DNA from: Jutongia hominis
Lineage (GTDB): Bacteria > Bacillota > Clostridia > Lachnospirales > Lachnospiraceae
Direction: 5' to 3'
DNA: 64,000 nucleotides
Assembly (NCBI RefSeq): GCF_014384965.1
Contig: NZ_JACRSW010000040.1
Coordinates: forward strand, 62,001 to 126,000
The notes under the pieces were generated by a model. The model did not search any database. It was not told where the DNA came from and was given only the letters and a program-made list of their open reading frames with translations. This document shows positions 25,188-34,018 of this stretch, piece after piece. The position numbers and the translations under genes were made by a program. How positions within the stretch are numbered: position 1 is the first letter of the stretch; each line of letters begins with the position of its first letter.

Positions 25188-25284
25188 CCATGGGAAAAAG
25201 CAGATTGGCCGGTCGAGACCGGACGAGCGGATATTGTCAGGGGTTGCATTGTCACAAGTTGTTAGAGTAGAAATGAGGAAATAT

Positions 25285-26859
25285 ATGAATTTTGAAGAGT
25301 TGAATTTAGATCCGAAGATTATGAGAGCAGTTACCGAGATGGGGTTTGAACAGGCAAGTCCGATTCAGGCAAAGTCGATTCCGATCGCAATGGAAGGAAA
25401 AGACATGATCGGTCAGGCACAGACTGGAACCGGTAAAACAGCCGCATTTGGAATCCCTGTATTACAAAGAGTCGATCCGCATAAGAAGAAATTGCAAACA
25501 ATCGTTCTTTGTCCGACAAGAGAGCTTGCTATCCAGTCTGCAAATGAGATTCGTAAGTTAAGCAAATTTATGCATGGTGTCAAAGTGCTTCCTATTTATG
25601 GCGGTCAGGAGATTTCTAAACAGATCCGTTCTTTAAAAGGCGGTGTACAGGTTGTGATCGGAACACCGGGACGAGTGATCGATCATATTCGTCGTCATAC
25701 TTTAAAATTGGGCGAATTAGAAACGATTGTATTAGATGAAGCTGATGAAATGTTAAATATGGGATTTCGGGAAGATATTGAGACCATTTTACAGCAGATA
25801 CCGACAAAACATCAGACGCTTCTTTTTTCGGCAACCATGGCAAAACCGATCATGGATATTGCAAAAACATATCTGACAGAGCCCGAGATCGTAAAAGTTG
25901 TGAAAAAAGAACTGACCGTACCAAAGATCGACCAGTATTATTATGAGGTAAATCCACGCAAAAAGAATGAAGTGCTATCACGTTTATTAGATCTGTATGA
26001 CCCTGAGCTTTCTCTTGTGTTTTGTAACACAAAACGTAAAGTAGATGAGTTAGTAGATGATCTCAAAGGCAGAGGCTATTTTGCGGAAGGGCTTCATGGA
26101 GACATGAAACAGTCGCAGCGTGACAGGGTTATGAATGGTTTTCGAAACGGAAAGACCGACATTCTTGTGGCAACCGATGTAGCAGCACGTGGTATTGATG
26201 TGGATGATGTCGAAGCCGTATTTAATTATGATGTGCCACAGGATGATGAATATTATGTGCATCGTATCGGACGTACCGGCCGTGCCGGAAGAAGCGGACG
26301 TGCGTTTACTTTGGTAGTGGGACGTGAAATATATAAACTCAAAGATATCATGCGCTATTGTAAGACGAAGATCAAACGTCAGCCTATTCCGTCTGTAGAT
26401 GATATTACAGAGATCAAAGCAGAAAAGATTTTAGAAAAGGCGAGCAGCTATATTGATCATGGAAATCTTCCTGAGATGATGGATATTTTAGAGGACCATC
26501 TGGATGATAAAGAGTATTCGGCATTGGAAATGGCAGCAGCATTTTTGATGATGGAACTTGGGGAGATCCAGAATCCGGAGCTTAGACAGGATGATTTTGG
26601 TGATACCGGAGCAGAACCGGGCATGGTTCGTCTGTTTATCAATATCGGAAAGAAGCAAAGAGTACGCATCGGTGATATTTTAGGTGCGATCGCAGGTGAA
26701 TCCGGTATGGAAGGTAAATTAGTCGGAGCAATCGATATGTTTGACAGTTATACTTTTGTTGAAGTACCGAGAGAATATGCATCGGAAGTGATCGAGGCGA
26801 TGAAACATGCAAAGATCAAAGGCAAAAATGTTAATGTAGAGCCGGCAAACCGTAAATAA
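25285..26859 (+). CDS. DEAD-box ATP-dependent RNA helicase (CshA/DeaD type)
   Basis: A 524-residue helicase. Motifs in order: Q-motif with FEQASPIQ, Walker A AQTGTGKT, PTRELA, TPGR, DEAD, SAT, then ARGID and HRIGRTGR of the second RecA domain. A C-terminal DbpA-type RNA-binding fold (about 450-524: LFINIGKKQRVRIGDILGAIAGESGMEG) follows, so it belongs to the DeaD/DbpA/CshA group acting in ribosome assembly, mRNA decay and cold adaptation. I place the start at ATG 25285 (GAGG six bases upstream); the open frame extends to 25168 through the leader terminator but has no RBS there. Confidence 0.93.
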   Translation: MNFEELNLDPKIMRAVTEMGFEQASPIQAKSIPIAMEGKDMIGQAQTGTGKTAAFGIPVLQRVDPHKKKLQTIVLCPTRELAIQSANEIRKLSKFMHGVKVLPIYGGQEISKQIRSLKGGVQVVIGTPGRVIDHIRRHTLKLGELETIVLDEADEMLNMGFREDIETILQQIPTKHQTLLFSATMAKPIMDIAKTYLTEPEIVKVVKKELTVPKIDQYYYEVNPRKKNEVLSRLLDLYDPELSLVFCNTKRKVDELVDDLKGRGYFAEGLHGDMKQSQRDRVMNGFRNGKTDILVATDVAARGIDVDDVEAVFNYDVPQDDEYYVHRIGRTGRAGRSGRAFTLVVGREIYKLKDIMRYCKTKIKRQPIPSVDDITEIKAEKILEKASSYIDHGNLPEMMDILEDHLDDKEYSALEMAAAFLMMELGEIQNPELRQDDFGDTGAEPGMVRLFINIGKKQRVRIGDILGAIAGESGMEGKLVGAIDMFDSYTFVEVPREYASEVIEAMKHAKIKGKNVNVEPANRK

Positions 26860-26907
26860 AGATAAGACAGGCATAGCATTGTCTGCAAGAAAGCAACGAA
26901 ATGATTC

Positions 26908-26972
26908 CGCAGAATGGAATGATAGCTGTACAAGTGTGCTCATACGCAGAATGGAATGATAGCTGTACAAGT
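26908..26972 (+). repeat. Two 28-bp direct repeats upstream of metK promoter
   Basis: The 28-bp sequence starting CGCAGAATGGAATGATAGCT occurs at 26908-26935 and 26945-26972. The second copy ends on the first base of the metK -35 box. It may be a duplication or a regulator-binding pair. Confidence 0.8.
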
Positions 26973-27000
26973 TGACAATTGAAAAATATTATGCTATGAT
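26972..27000 (+). promoter_or_regulatory. Promoter of metK
   Basis: TTGACA (26972-26977), a 17-bp spacer and TATGAT (26995-27000), followed directly by the SAM riboswitch. Confidence 0.8.
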
Positions 27001-27043
27001 AAAAAGTGCTGTAGAGATACAGCAGTAACAAGTTCATAAAAGA

Positions 27044-27145
27044 AACTCTTATTCAGAGTGGTGGAGAGTGAAGGCTCAGTGAAACCACGGCAACCCCTTG
27101 AAAAAGGAAGGTGCCAATCTCAGCGAGAAATCGATCAATAAGATG
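27044..27145 (+). promoter_or_regulatory. SAM-I (S-box) riboswitch
   Basis: The S-box consensus is plain: CTCTTATTCAGAG, GTGGAG, GGCTC, GTGAAACCACGGCAACC, AAGGTGCCAATCTCAGC and the closing AATAAG that pairs with the 5' CTTATT. Binding of S-adenosylmethionine stabilises the aptamer and favours the downstream terminator, so metK is switched off when SAM is plentiful. Confidence 0.96.
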
Positions 27146-27161
27146 CATATACAAAATTCAG

Positions 27162-27198
27162 GCGTTCATCTTAGGGATCATAAGATGAACGTTTTTTT
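27162..27198 (+). terminator. Riboswitch expression-platform terminator
   Basis: GCGTTCATCTTA pairs with TAAGATGAACG, then seven T residues, 20 nt after the SAM aptamer. Confidence 0.92.
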
Positions 27199-27343
27199 AC
27201 GGAATAGGAAATGATAAGTAACCTATGCCGTAAAATGTTACGCAAAGTTGAAGTGGGGCTGCCCATTTTGTTCTTAGAAAAGTTGAATAAAAGTTTCGCC
27301 AGGATACAGGTAAATAAACGAAAAGAGAAAAAGGAGGATACCG

Positions 27344-28531
27344 ATGGATAAGAGATTATTTACATCAGAATCAGTTACAGAAGGACATCCGGATAAAATC
27401 TGTGATAATATTTCCGATGCCATTTTGGATGCATTAATGGCACAGGATCCAATGAGCCGTGTGGCATGTGAGACCGTCATTACAACAGACTATGTCATGG
27501 TAATGGGTGAGATCACAACAAAAGCAAAAGTAGATTATGAAAAAATCGTTCGTGATACGATCCGTGAGATCGGTTACGATGCTGATGAAAAAGGATTTAA
27601 TTGTGATACTTGTGAAGTGAAGATTTTACTTGACAGCCAGTCAGCCGATATCGCAATGGGTGTTGATAAGGCATTAGAAGCCAAAGAAAATCAAATGTCT
27701 GACGAGGAATTGGAAGCAATCGGCGCAGGAGATCAGGGTATGATGTTTGGTTATGCGACAGATGAAACCGAGGAGTTTATGCCATATCCGATCGCACTTG
27801 CTCATAGCCTTTCAAAGAAGCTGACAGAAGTTCGTAAAAACGGTACATTAGATTATCTCCGTGCAGATGGTAAGAGTCAGGTAACAGTAGAATATGATGA
27901 GAATGAAAAACCAATTCATATCAATGCGGTTGTTATATCATCCCAGCATGCAGCGGATGTAACACAGGAACAGATTCATGAAGATATCCGTAGAGAAGTC
28001 ATTGACAAAGTGCTTCCAAAAGAATTAGTAGATGATAAGACAAAAATCTATATCAATCCAACCGGTCGTTTTGTGATTGGCGGACCAAATGGTGACAGTG
28101 GTCTGACAGGACGTAAGATAATTGTAGATACCTATGGTGGATATGCACGTCACGGTGGTGGAGCATTTTCCGGCAAAGATTGTACAAAGGTTGATCGCAG
28201 TGCAGCTTATGCAGCACGTTATGTCGCAAAGAACATTGTGGCAGCAGGACTTGCAAAACGCTGTGAGATCCAGCTATCCTATGCAATCGGTGTTGCACAG
28301 CCAACTTCTGTCATGGTCGATACTTTTGGTACCGGTAAGCTTTCGGATGAAAAGCTTGTCGAGATCATCCGTGAAAACTTTGATCTCCGCCCGGCAGGAA
28401 TCATCAAGATGTTAGATCTTCGCCGCCCAATCTATAAGCAGACAGCAGCTTATGGTCATTTCGGACGTCTGGAACTGAACCTTCCATGGGAAAAGACAGA
28501 CAAAGCAGATATCTTAAAGAAATACCTGTAA
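27344..28531 (+). CDS. metK: S-adenosylmethionine synthetase
   Basis: A 395-residue enzyme forming SAM from methionine and ATP. Family signatures are visible: N-terminal [38 protein letters not shown], and [27 protein letters not shown], with the C-terminal domain ending YGHFGR. Length matches the family (about 390-400). It is controlled by the SAM-I riboswitch and ends in a strong terminator, so it is monocistronic. Confidence 0.97.
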   Translation: MDKRLFTSESVTEGHPDKICDNISDAILDALMAQDPMSRVACETVITTDYVMVMGEITTKAKVDYEKIVRDTIREIGYDADEKGFNCDTCEVKILLDSQSADIAMGVDKALEAKENQMSDEELEAIGAGDQGMMFGYATDETEEFMPYPIALAHSLSKKLTEVRKNGTLDYLRADGKSQVTVEYDENEKPIHINAVVISSQHAADVTQEQIHEDIRREVIDKVLPKELVDDKTKIYINPTGRFVIGGPNGDSGLTGRKIIVDTYGGYARHGGGAFSGKDCTKVDRSAAYAARYVAKNIVAAGLAKRCEIQLSYAIGVAQPTSVMVDTFGTGKLSDEKLVEIIRENFDLRPAGIIKMLDLRRPIYKQTAAYGHFGRLELNLPWEKTDKADILKKYL

Positions 28532-28561
28532 GCAGACAGTATGCAATAAAATAATAGAATC

Positions 28562-28606
28562 AAAAGCCTTCGGATCAGAATGCAAAACGGATCCGGAGGC
28601 TTTTTA
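28562..28606 (+). terminator. Terminator of metK
   Basis: AAAAGCCTTCGGATC (28562-28576) pairs with GATCCGGAGGCTTTT, followed by T residues. Confidence 0.9.
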
Positions 28607-28908
28607 GATGAACAGAATTGGCAATAGTAATAAAATATTTTTTTGAATTTGGTAAAAATGTCTGCCGATAAAAAAAACATATTAAAAATGCTGATTTTTT
28701 TAAAAACCGTAGTGCATAGTGCAAAAAATAAAAAAATGATTTTAGAAAAATTGCGAATGGTATCGTCTGACCGTTCCTGATATGCTCTTTGTAAGAAAAA
28801 ATTTACGCGTAATATATTCTTCTAAAAATCAAAGAAAAAAGAACAATCAAAATCTTTTCTGTTAAAAAGATGAGATATTGTTTCGAACAAGAGAAATGGA
28901 GAGATGTT
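28607..28908. other. AT-rich intergenic region before the Rpn-type gene
   Basis: About 300 bases with no recognisable gene, repeat or strong promoter; runs of A and T dominate. Confidence 0.4.
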
Positions 28909-29757
28909 ATGGAGAGAAAATACAAAAGGTTAGAAGAACTGGAGTTATGGGATGATTTTATGTTTGGTGCTGTCATGAGCAATAAAGAGTTATGCAAAAC
29001 ATTATTAGAGTTGATCCTACATAAAAAGATCAAAGATATACGGTACCCGGAACTTCAAAAGGTCATGGATTGGAAATATGAAGCAAAAAGTATCCGGTTG
29101 GATGTGTATATTGAGGATATTACAGATACAGTTTATAATATAGAGATTCAGGCAACAGATCAAAAAAATCTCCCTAAAAGATCACGTTATTATCAGGATA
29201 TGATCGATCTGAATATTTTGGATAAGGGAGAAGATTTTAATCAGTTAAAGAACAGTTATGTCATTTTTATCTGTAAATATGATCCGTTTGAAAAAAGGAA
29301 ATGTATGTATTGGTTTGAGAATATCTGTGTTGATGATTTGTCATTGAAATTAGGGGATGATTCCGCTAAAATTATTATAAATCCTTATGGTGATGATGCA
29401 GAAAAATATGGAAAAGCTTTTAAAGCTCTTATGGGATTTTTGAAAAGTGGAAGACCGACAGATGACTATACCGAATCGTTAGAAAAGGAAGTAGGAGTTG
29501 TAAAGGCTAGTGAAGAATGGAGGCGGGAATATATGACATTATTGATGAGAGATAAGGAAAATATTCGCTTTGGAGATCTGGCAAGAGGTGTATGTCAGGT
29601 GAAGAAAAACAAAACCCGATTTACTGCTGAAGAGTTATCTTCTATTCTGGATTATGATACGGCTACCATTGAAAAAATGATTGAAAGCATCAATGCCCAT
29701 CCTGATTGGTCAGAAGAAGATATTGCCGAAGAATTGCTATATAAAGTTGATCTATAG
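28909..29757 (+). CDS. Rpn/PD-(D/E)XK nuclease-family protein (transposase-like, PDDEXK_2)
   Basis: A 282-residue protein of the family annotated as PD-(D/E)XK nuclease family transposase or Rpn recombination-promoting nuclease. N-terminal LWDDFMFGAVMSNKELCKTLLELIL is typical; the nuclease core is RLDVYIED-13-residue gap-NIEIQ, followed by RSRYYQDMIDLNIL. The D and E-x-Q motif residues are present, so activity is plausible. Such genes are multicopy in Lachnospiraceae and may be mobile or phage-defence related. I place the start at ATG 28909 (GGAGAG five bases upstream). No inverted repeats flank it. Confidence 0.8.
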   Translation: MERKYKRLEELELWDDFMFGAVMSNKELCKTLLELILHKKIKDIRYPELQKVMDWKYEAKSIRLDVYIEDITDTVYNIEIQATDQKNLPKRSRYYQDMIDLNILDKGEDFNQLKNSYVIFICKYDPFEKRKCMYWFENICVDDLSLKLGDDSAKIIINPYGDDAEKYGKAFKALMGFLKSGRPTDDYTESLEKEVGVVKASEEWRREYMTLLMRDKENIRFGDLARGVCQVKKNKTRFTAEELSSILDYDTATIEKMIESINAHPDWSEEDIAEELLYKVDL

Positions 29758-29863
29758 TATGGATATATCTGTATAAAAATGGGAAGAACCCCCTTTTGTA
29801 GTGATAAGACTTCGAAAAAAGTGCGTGGAATGCAGAACACGTAAGTGTTATGCAACAAAAAAC

Positions 29864-29890
29864 TTGTTACACTATAGTATAGTGTAACAA
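29864..29890 (+). promoter_or_regulatory. 27-bp perfect palindrome (operator) before the GH5 gene
   Basis: TTGTTACACTATA and its exact reverse complement flank a single central G at 29877. A -10-like TATAGT lies inside it and no good -35 is present, which fits a repressor or activator site overlapping the promoter of the GH5 gene 42 bp downstream. Confidence 0.75.
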
Positions 29891-29931
29891 ACAATATCCC
29901 CAAAAAATATTTAGAAAGGCAAAGGTAGAAA

Positions 29932-32274
29932 ATGAATCACTACAAAAAATCAGTAAAAAAATGGATTGCGATAGCAATCAGCATGGCAATGGTTCTGACT
30001 TCGGTATTGACAGGTAATGTTACGACCGGAAGTGCAGCAAGTGCACCAAAGTTAAACTTTTCTAAGAAAACTGTGACAGCAGGTAGAAAAGTAACTTTAA
30101 AGGTAAAGAAAAAACCGGCAGGATCAAAGATTCTTTCGACAAAATGGAAGAGCAGCAATAAAAAAGTTGCTACGGTAACAAAAAAAGGTGTCGTAAAAGC
30201 AAAAAAAGCAGGTAAGACAAAGATTACGGCTACTGTTCGTTACAAAAAAGGTAAGACAAAAAAGACAAAGAAGCTTTCTTGTACGATTACCGTGAAAGCA
30301 AAAAAGAGTACAACAAAGCAGGAAGATCAGATTGTAGTAACACCGGCACCGGGCAATGTTGTGACAATAACTCCAAATGAAACAAAGACACCTGATGCGT
30401 TAAAAACAGAGAAACCGGTGCAGCCTGGTGCAACATCAGATGTAATACCGTCAGTATCAGCAAGTGTCAGTGCAAAACCAAGTGCAATACCGTCAGCATC
30501 AGCAAGTGCTAGCACAAAACCAAGCGCAACACCGTCAGCGTCAGCAAGTGTTAGCACAAAACCAAGCGCAACACCGTCAGCGTCAGCAAGTGTTAGTACA
30601 AAACCAAGTGCAACACCGGCAGCGTCGGCAAGTGTTAGCACAAAACCAAGTACTACAAAGCCAACTACAGCACCGATAGTAACACCGGGAAGTCATTTGT
30701 CTGCAAATGGTATAGCTACGATTGATGATGGTGTCATGCGTTCTGATATAGATGCATATGATATCGTACATGATATGGGCATCGGTATCAATCTTGGAAA
30801 TACATTAGATGCAGTAGCAGGCTGGCTCAATGGTGGCGGTACGGTAGAAGATTATGAAACAGCATGGGGTGCACCGGTTACAACACAGGAAATGATCACA
30901 GGTATGAAGAAAGCAGGTTTTCATTCTATCCGTATCCCGGTAGCATGGTCAAACCTGATGAAAGATGACGGTACTTATACGATCAATGAAGATTATTTCA
31001 ACCGTGTAGAAACGGTTATGAATTATGCATTCAATGCAGGCATGTATGCAATCGTCAATATTCATTATGATGGCGGATGGTGGGCACGCTTTGGCTCAAA
31101 GACCGAATCAGAGCGTACACAGGCGATGGTCAAATACAAAGCAATGTGGACACAGATTGCAAATCGCTTTAATGAATATTCGGATCATCTTATCTTTGAA
31201 GCTGCAAATGAAGAGTTAGGAGAGCGTTTGAATTCAACAGATGACTATGCAGGTTCCGGTTATTTTACCAATACCGATGACCTTTATAAACAGGTTACGG
31301 CGATCAATCAGGCATTTGTTGATACCGTGCGCGGTACCGGTGGAAATAATGCAAGTCGTTTTCTTTTGATCGCAGGATATAATACCGATATTGCAAAGAC
31401 TTGCGATGAAAGATATGTCATGCCGACAGATACGATAGACGGTCATATGATGATCTCAGTCCATTATTATTCTCCGGCAACTTATTGTACGGTAGATGAT
31501 CCTGATAATTCATGGGGCTATAGAGACTCATGGGGAACAGAAGATGACATTGCAGAAATGAAAGATACATTAAACCTGATGCGTATCAATTATGTTAATA
31601 AAGGGATACCGGTTATTATTGGTGAGTACGGTGTTATTGCAGGAAAAAATTCGGATGGTACGACACATCGCAAAGACGGAAGAGATGTCTTTATTTCAAC
31701 AATCTGTGAATATGCATTAACCCATGGTATGTGTCCTGTGCTATGGGATATCAATGAAATCTATTCAAGAGCCAGCAATACCATAGTACATTCGACCGAA
31801 GCAGCAAACTATAAGAAGTTTGAACAGCAGGCATTAGAAAGCGAAACATATCGTCCGGCTTCTAAATCGACTACATTGACATACACAGGAAGTATCGGTT
31901 ATTCCGGCTGGACGCCTTCTACAGTAACAGCAGAAGGTGATGTTGATTTTTCTGTTACAAACCAAGGCGGAACTTTTATGATCTCGGATGTAAACTGGTC
32001 AGATTATACCAATCCAAAGATTACCATGACAATGCAAGGTGCAACCGGAAATGTTACCTGTCGTTTTGCAAAGACAGCTTCTGGCGGAAATCAGTATTAT
32101 CAGGCGATAGAAGCTTCTGATGTCTTGAAAAGTACATCATGGAATTTTTCTAAAACACTTACGCAGTCGTTATCAGATTGTGATTTGACCGGAAAGGCAG
32201 ATCTGTATTTTGATATGGGAGGACTTGAAGCGTTTTCAGGAAAGATCACGATTACGATTTCTGATGCACAGTAA
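29932..32274 (+). CDS. Secreted GH5-family endoglucanase/xyloglucanase with Big_2 and CBM-like domains
   Basis: A 780-residue exported polysaccharide hydrolase. Signal peptide about 1-35; lysine-rich Big_2 domain about 38-122; Ser/Ala/Thr/Pro linker with five 14-residue repeats (about 174-243); GH5 catalytic domain about 265-620 beginning DIVHDMGIGINLGNTLDA, with acid/base Glu427 in FEAANEELGE and nucleophile Glu565 in VIIGEYGV; and a C-terminal beta domain (about 635-780) that looks like a carbohydrate-binding module. The NLGNTLDA start suggests subfamily GH5_4 (cellulose, xyloglucan or mixed-linkage glucan), which is inference. The N-terminal Big_2 position is unusual compared with the C-terminal one in the protease and GH30 genes. 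Confidence 0.9.
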   Translation: MNHYKKSVKKWIAIAISMAMVLTSVLTGNVTTGSAASAPKLNFSKKTVTAGRKVTLKVKKKPAGSKILSTKWKSSNKKVATVTKKGVVKAKKAGKTKITATVRYKKGKTKKTKKLSCTITVKAKKSTTKQEDQIVVTPAPGNVVTITPNETKTPDALKTEKPVQPGATSDVIPSVSASVSAKPSAIPSASASASTKPSATPSASASVSTKPSATPSASASVSTKPSATPAASASVSTKPSTTKPTTAPIVTPGSHLSANGIATIDDGVMRSDIDAYDIVHDMGIGINLGNTLDAVAGWLNGGGTVEDYETAWGAPVTTQEMITGMKKAGFHSIRIPVAWSNLMKDDGTYTINEDYFNRVETVMNYAFNAGMYAIVNIHYDGGWWARFGSKTESERTQAMVKYKAMWTQIANRFNEYSDHLIFEAANEELGERLNSTDDYAGSGYFTNTDDLYKQVTAINQAFVDTVRGTGGNNASRFLLIAGYNTDIAKTCDERYVMPTDTIDGHMMISVHYYSPATYCTVDDPDNSWGYRDSWGTEDDIAEMKDTLNLMRINYVNKGIPVIIGEYGVIAGKNSDGTTHRKDGRDVFISTICEYALTHGMCPVLWDINEIYSRASNTIVHSTEAANYKKFEQQALESETYRPASKSTTLTYTGSIGYSGWTPSTVTAEGDVDFSVTNQGGTFMISDVNWSDYTNPKITMTMQGATGNVTCRFAKTASGGNQYYQAIEASDVLKSTSWNFSKTLTQSLSDCDLTGKADLYFDMGGLEAFSGKITITISDAQ
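30451..30660 (+). repeat. Five 42-bp in-frame repeats encoding the GH5 linker
   Basis: The DNA encodes five 14-residue units of the form SASASVSTKPSATP. The third and fourth copies are nearly identical at base level, indicating recent slippage or recombination. Confidence 0.85.
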
Positions 32275-32433
32275 TACAAATGTTATAAAATGCAGCAAAC
32301 ATACATAGTTGCAGTAAAAGACTGCAAAGCATTTTCTGTAACAAATATATAAAGCACAGACGGAAATATTTCCTGTCTCTGGCAGTTTGAGAATCTTTAC
32401 TGCAGCTTTTGGAAAAAGTTGCAAGCTTATTCA

Positions 32434-32466
32434 GAATCCGTTATACTAAAATATAACGGATTTTGT
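32434..32466 (+). terminator. Hairpin between GH5 and cca genes
   Basis: AATCCGTTATA (32434-32444) pairs with TATAACGGATT, followed by TTGTG. Moderate terminator for the GH5 gene. Confidence 0.55.
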
Positions 32467-32528
32467 GTTATCGCACATAAAACACGAAGCAGGATAACGG
32501 AAAAATATGTGCAGAAATGAGGATGATC

Positions 32529-33983
32529 ATGGATATAAAGCTTCCAAAGGCGGTAGAATATATTATTGACACTTTGGAAAAAGCGGGTTATGAAGGTTTT
32601 GCAGTTGGTGGCTGTGTACGGGATACACTTCTTGGACGTGATCCACAGGACTGGGATATTACAACTTCTGCAAAGCCTGAGACAGTCAAAAAGCTTTTTC
32701 GCAAGACAATCGATACAGGGATTGAGCATGGAACGGTAACCGTCATGATTGACCATGTCGGATATGAAGTAACAACCTATCGTATTGATGGAGAGTATGA
32801 AGACAGTCGTCATCCTAAGAATGTAGAATTTACAACCAAACTAAATCTGGATCTGGAGCGAAGAGATTTTACGATCAATGCCATGGCCTATAATCATAGC
32901 AGAGGGCTGGTGGATGAGTTTGAAGGAATACAGGATTTAGAACGTAAGATCATACGATGTGTCGGTGATGCAGGGGAACGTTTCGATGAGGATGCACTGC
33001 GAATGTTACGAGCTGTACGTTTCTCGGGGCAGCTTGGCTTTCAGATAGAAGAAGCAACCAGACAGGCAATATGCGAGCGTGCAAAGAATTTACAAAAGAT
33101 CAGTGCGGAGCGGATCCGGGTAGAACTGACAAAGCTGTTGATATCAAAAGATGCAGGACAGATCCGGGAAGCATATCATACCGGTATCCTAAAAGTGATC
33201 CTGCCGGATATCGATCGTATGATGACGATCGATCAGAAAAATCCACATCATATCTATACGATCGGAGAACATTCTATACGAAGCGTTGAGGTGATGAATG
33301 CACTTTGGGGACGATATGAGTCTAAGAAAAATCTGCCGGATATACCCGATCAGGTCTATGTGTATGCGAAAGAACTGACAGGAATGCTTACACCAAAGCA
33401 ACATTCTATTCTTTGCATTACCATGCTGTTTCATGATATAGGAAAACCGGATAAGATGACGATTGATGAAAACGGGATCGGCCATTTTTATGGACATCAT
33501 GAAAATGGTGAGAAAATGTCAGGCACCATATTAAAGAAGTTGACCTTTGATAACGAAACCGTAAGTGCCGTCAGACATCTGATCCGATGGCATGATTATC
33601 AATACGGCACAACAGAAAAGTCAATCCGCAAAGCAGTTGCCAAAATAGGAAGAGACTATATGCCGATGCTTTTTTTGGTGCAATTTAGTGATATTTTATC
33701 TCAAAATCCGTCTACTTTTGAGGGAAAACTGAATACAATTTATCAGGCGATCGAGTATTGGAAAAAGATAATCCGATCAAAAGCAGCGCTTGAATTAAAA
33801 GATTTAGAGATCAGCGGCAAAGATCTGATCAGGCTTGGAGTCAGACCCGGACCGGCAATCGGAGCGTTATTAAAGCAGCTTTTAGAGGAAGTGCTTGATG
33901 AGCCGGCATATAATCGGAAAGACCGGCTTTTAGAAAGAGCACAGACACTTATGCATTCTTTCAATGGAAACGAAAAAGAATAA
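32529..33983 (+). CDS. cca: CCA tRNA nucleotidyltransferase with HD domain
   Basis: A 484-residue enzyme that adds or repairs the CCA 3' end of tRNAs. The nucleotidyltransferase core shows GFAVGGCVRDTLLGRDPQDWDITT (with the D-x-D metal ligands), RRDFTINAMAYN, and the RNA-binding head domain starts RFDEDALRMLRAVRFSGQLGFQIE. A C-terminal HD domain (about 260-400) shows MLFHDIGKP and FYGHHENGEKMS. I choose ATG 32529, six bases after GAGG, over ATG 32517. The two tRNAs in this window lack encoded CCA, consistent with need for this enzyme. Confidence 0.94.
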   Translation: MDIKLPKAVEYIIDTLEKAGYEGFAVGGCVRDTLLGRDPQDWDITTSAKPETVKKLFRKTIDTGIEHGTVTVMIDHVGYEVTTYRIDGEYEDSRHPKNVEFTTKLNLDLERRDFTINAMAYNHSRGLVDEFEGIQDLERKIIRCVGDAGERFDEDALRMLRAVRFSGQLGFQIEEATRQAICERAKNLQKISAERIRVELTKLLISKDAGQIREAYHTGILKVILPDIDRMMTIDQKNPHHIYTIGEHSIRSVEVMNALWGRYESKKNLPDIPDQVYVYAKELTGMLTPKQHSILCITMLFHDIGKPDKMTIDENGIGHFYGHHENGEKMSGTILKKLTFDNETVSAVRHLIRWHDYQYGTTEKSIRKAVAKIGRDYMPMLFLVQFSDILSQNPSTFEGKLNTIYQAIEYWKKIIRSKAALELKDLEISGKDLIRLGVRPGPAIGALLKQLLEEVLDEPAYNRKDRLLERAQTLMHSFNGNEKE

Positions 33984-34018
33984 AGCAGATAACAGGACAA
34001 ACCGAATGGAGGAAAAAG

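Noticed and set aside
30464..30679. Gln-rich frame overlapping the GH5 linker repeats
   Set aside because: Artefact of the 42-bp repeats in another frame of a clear gene.
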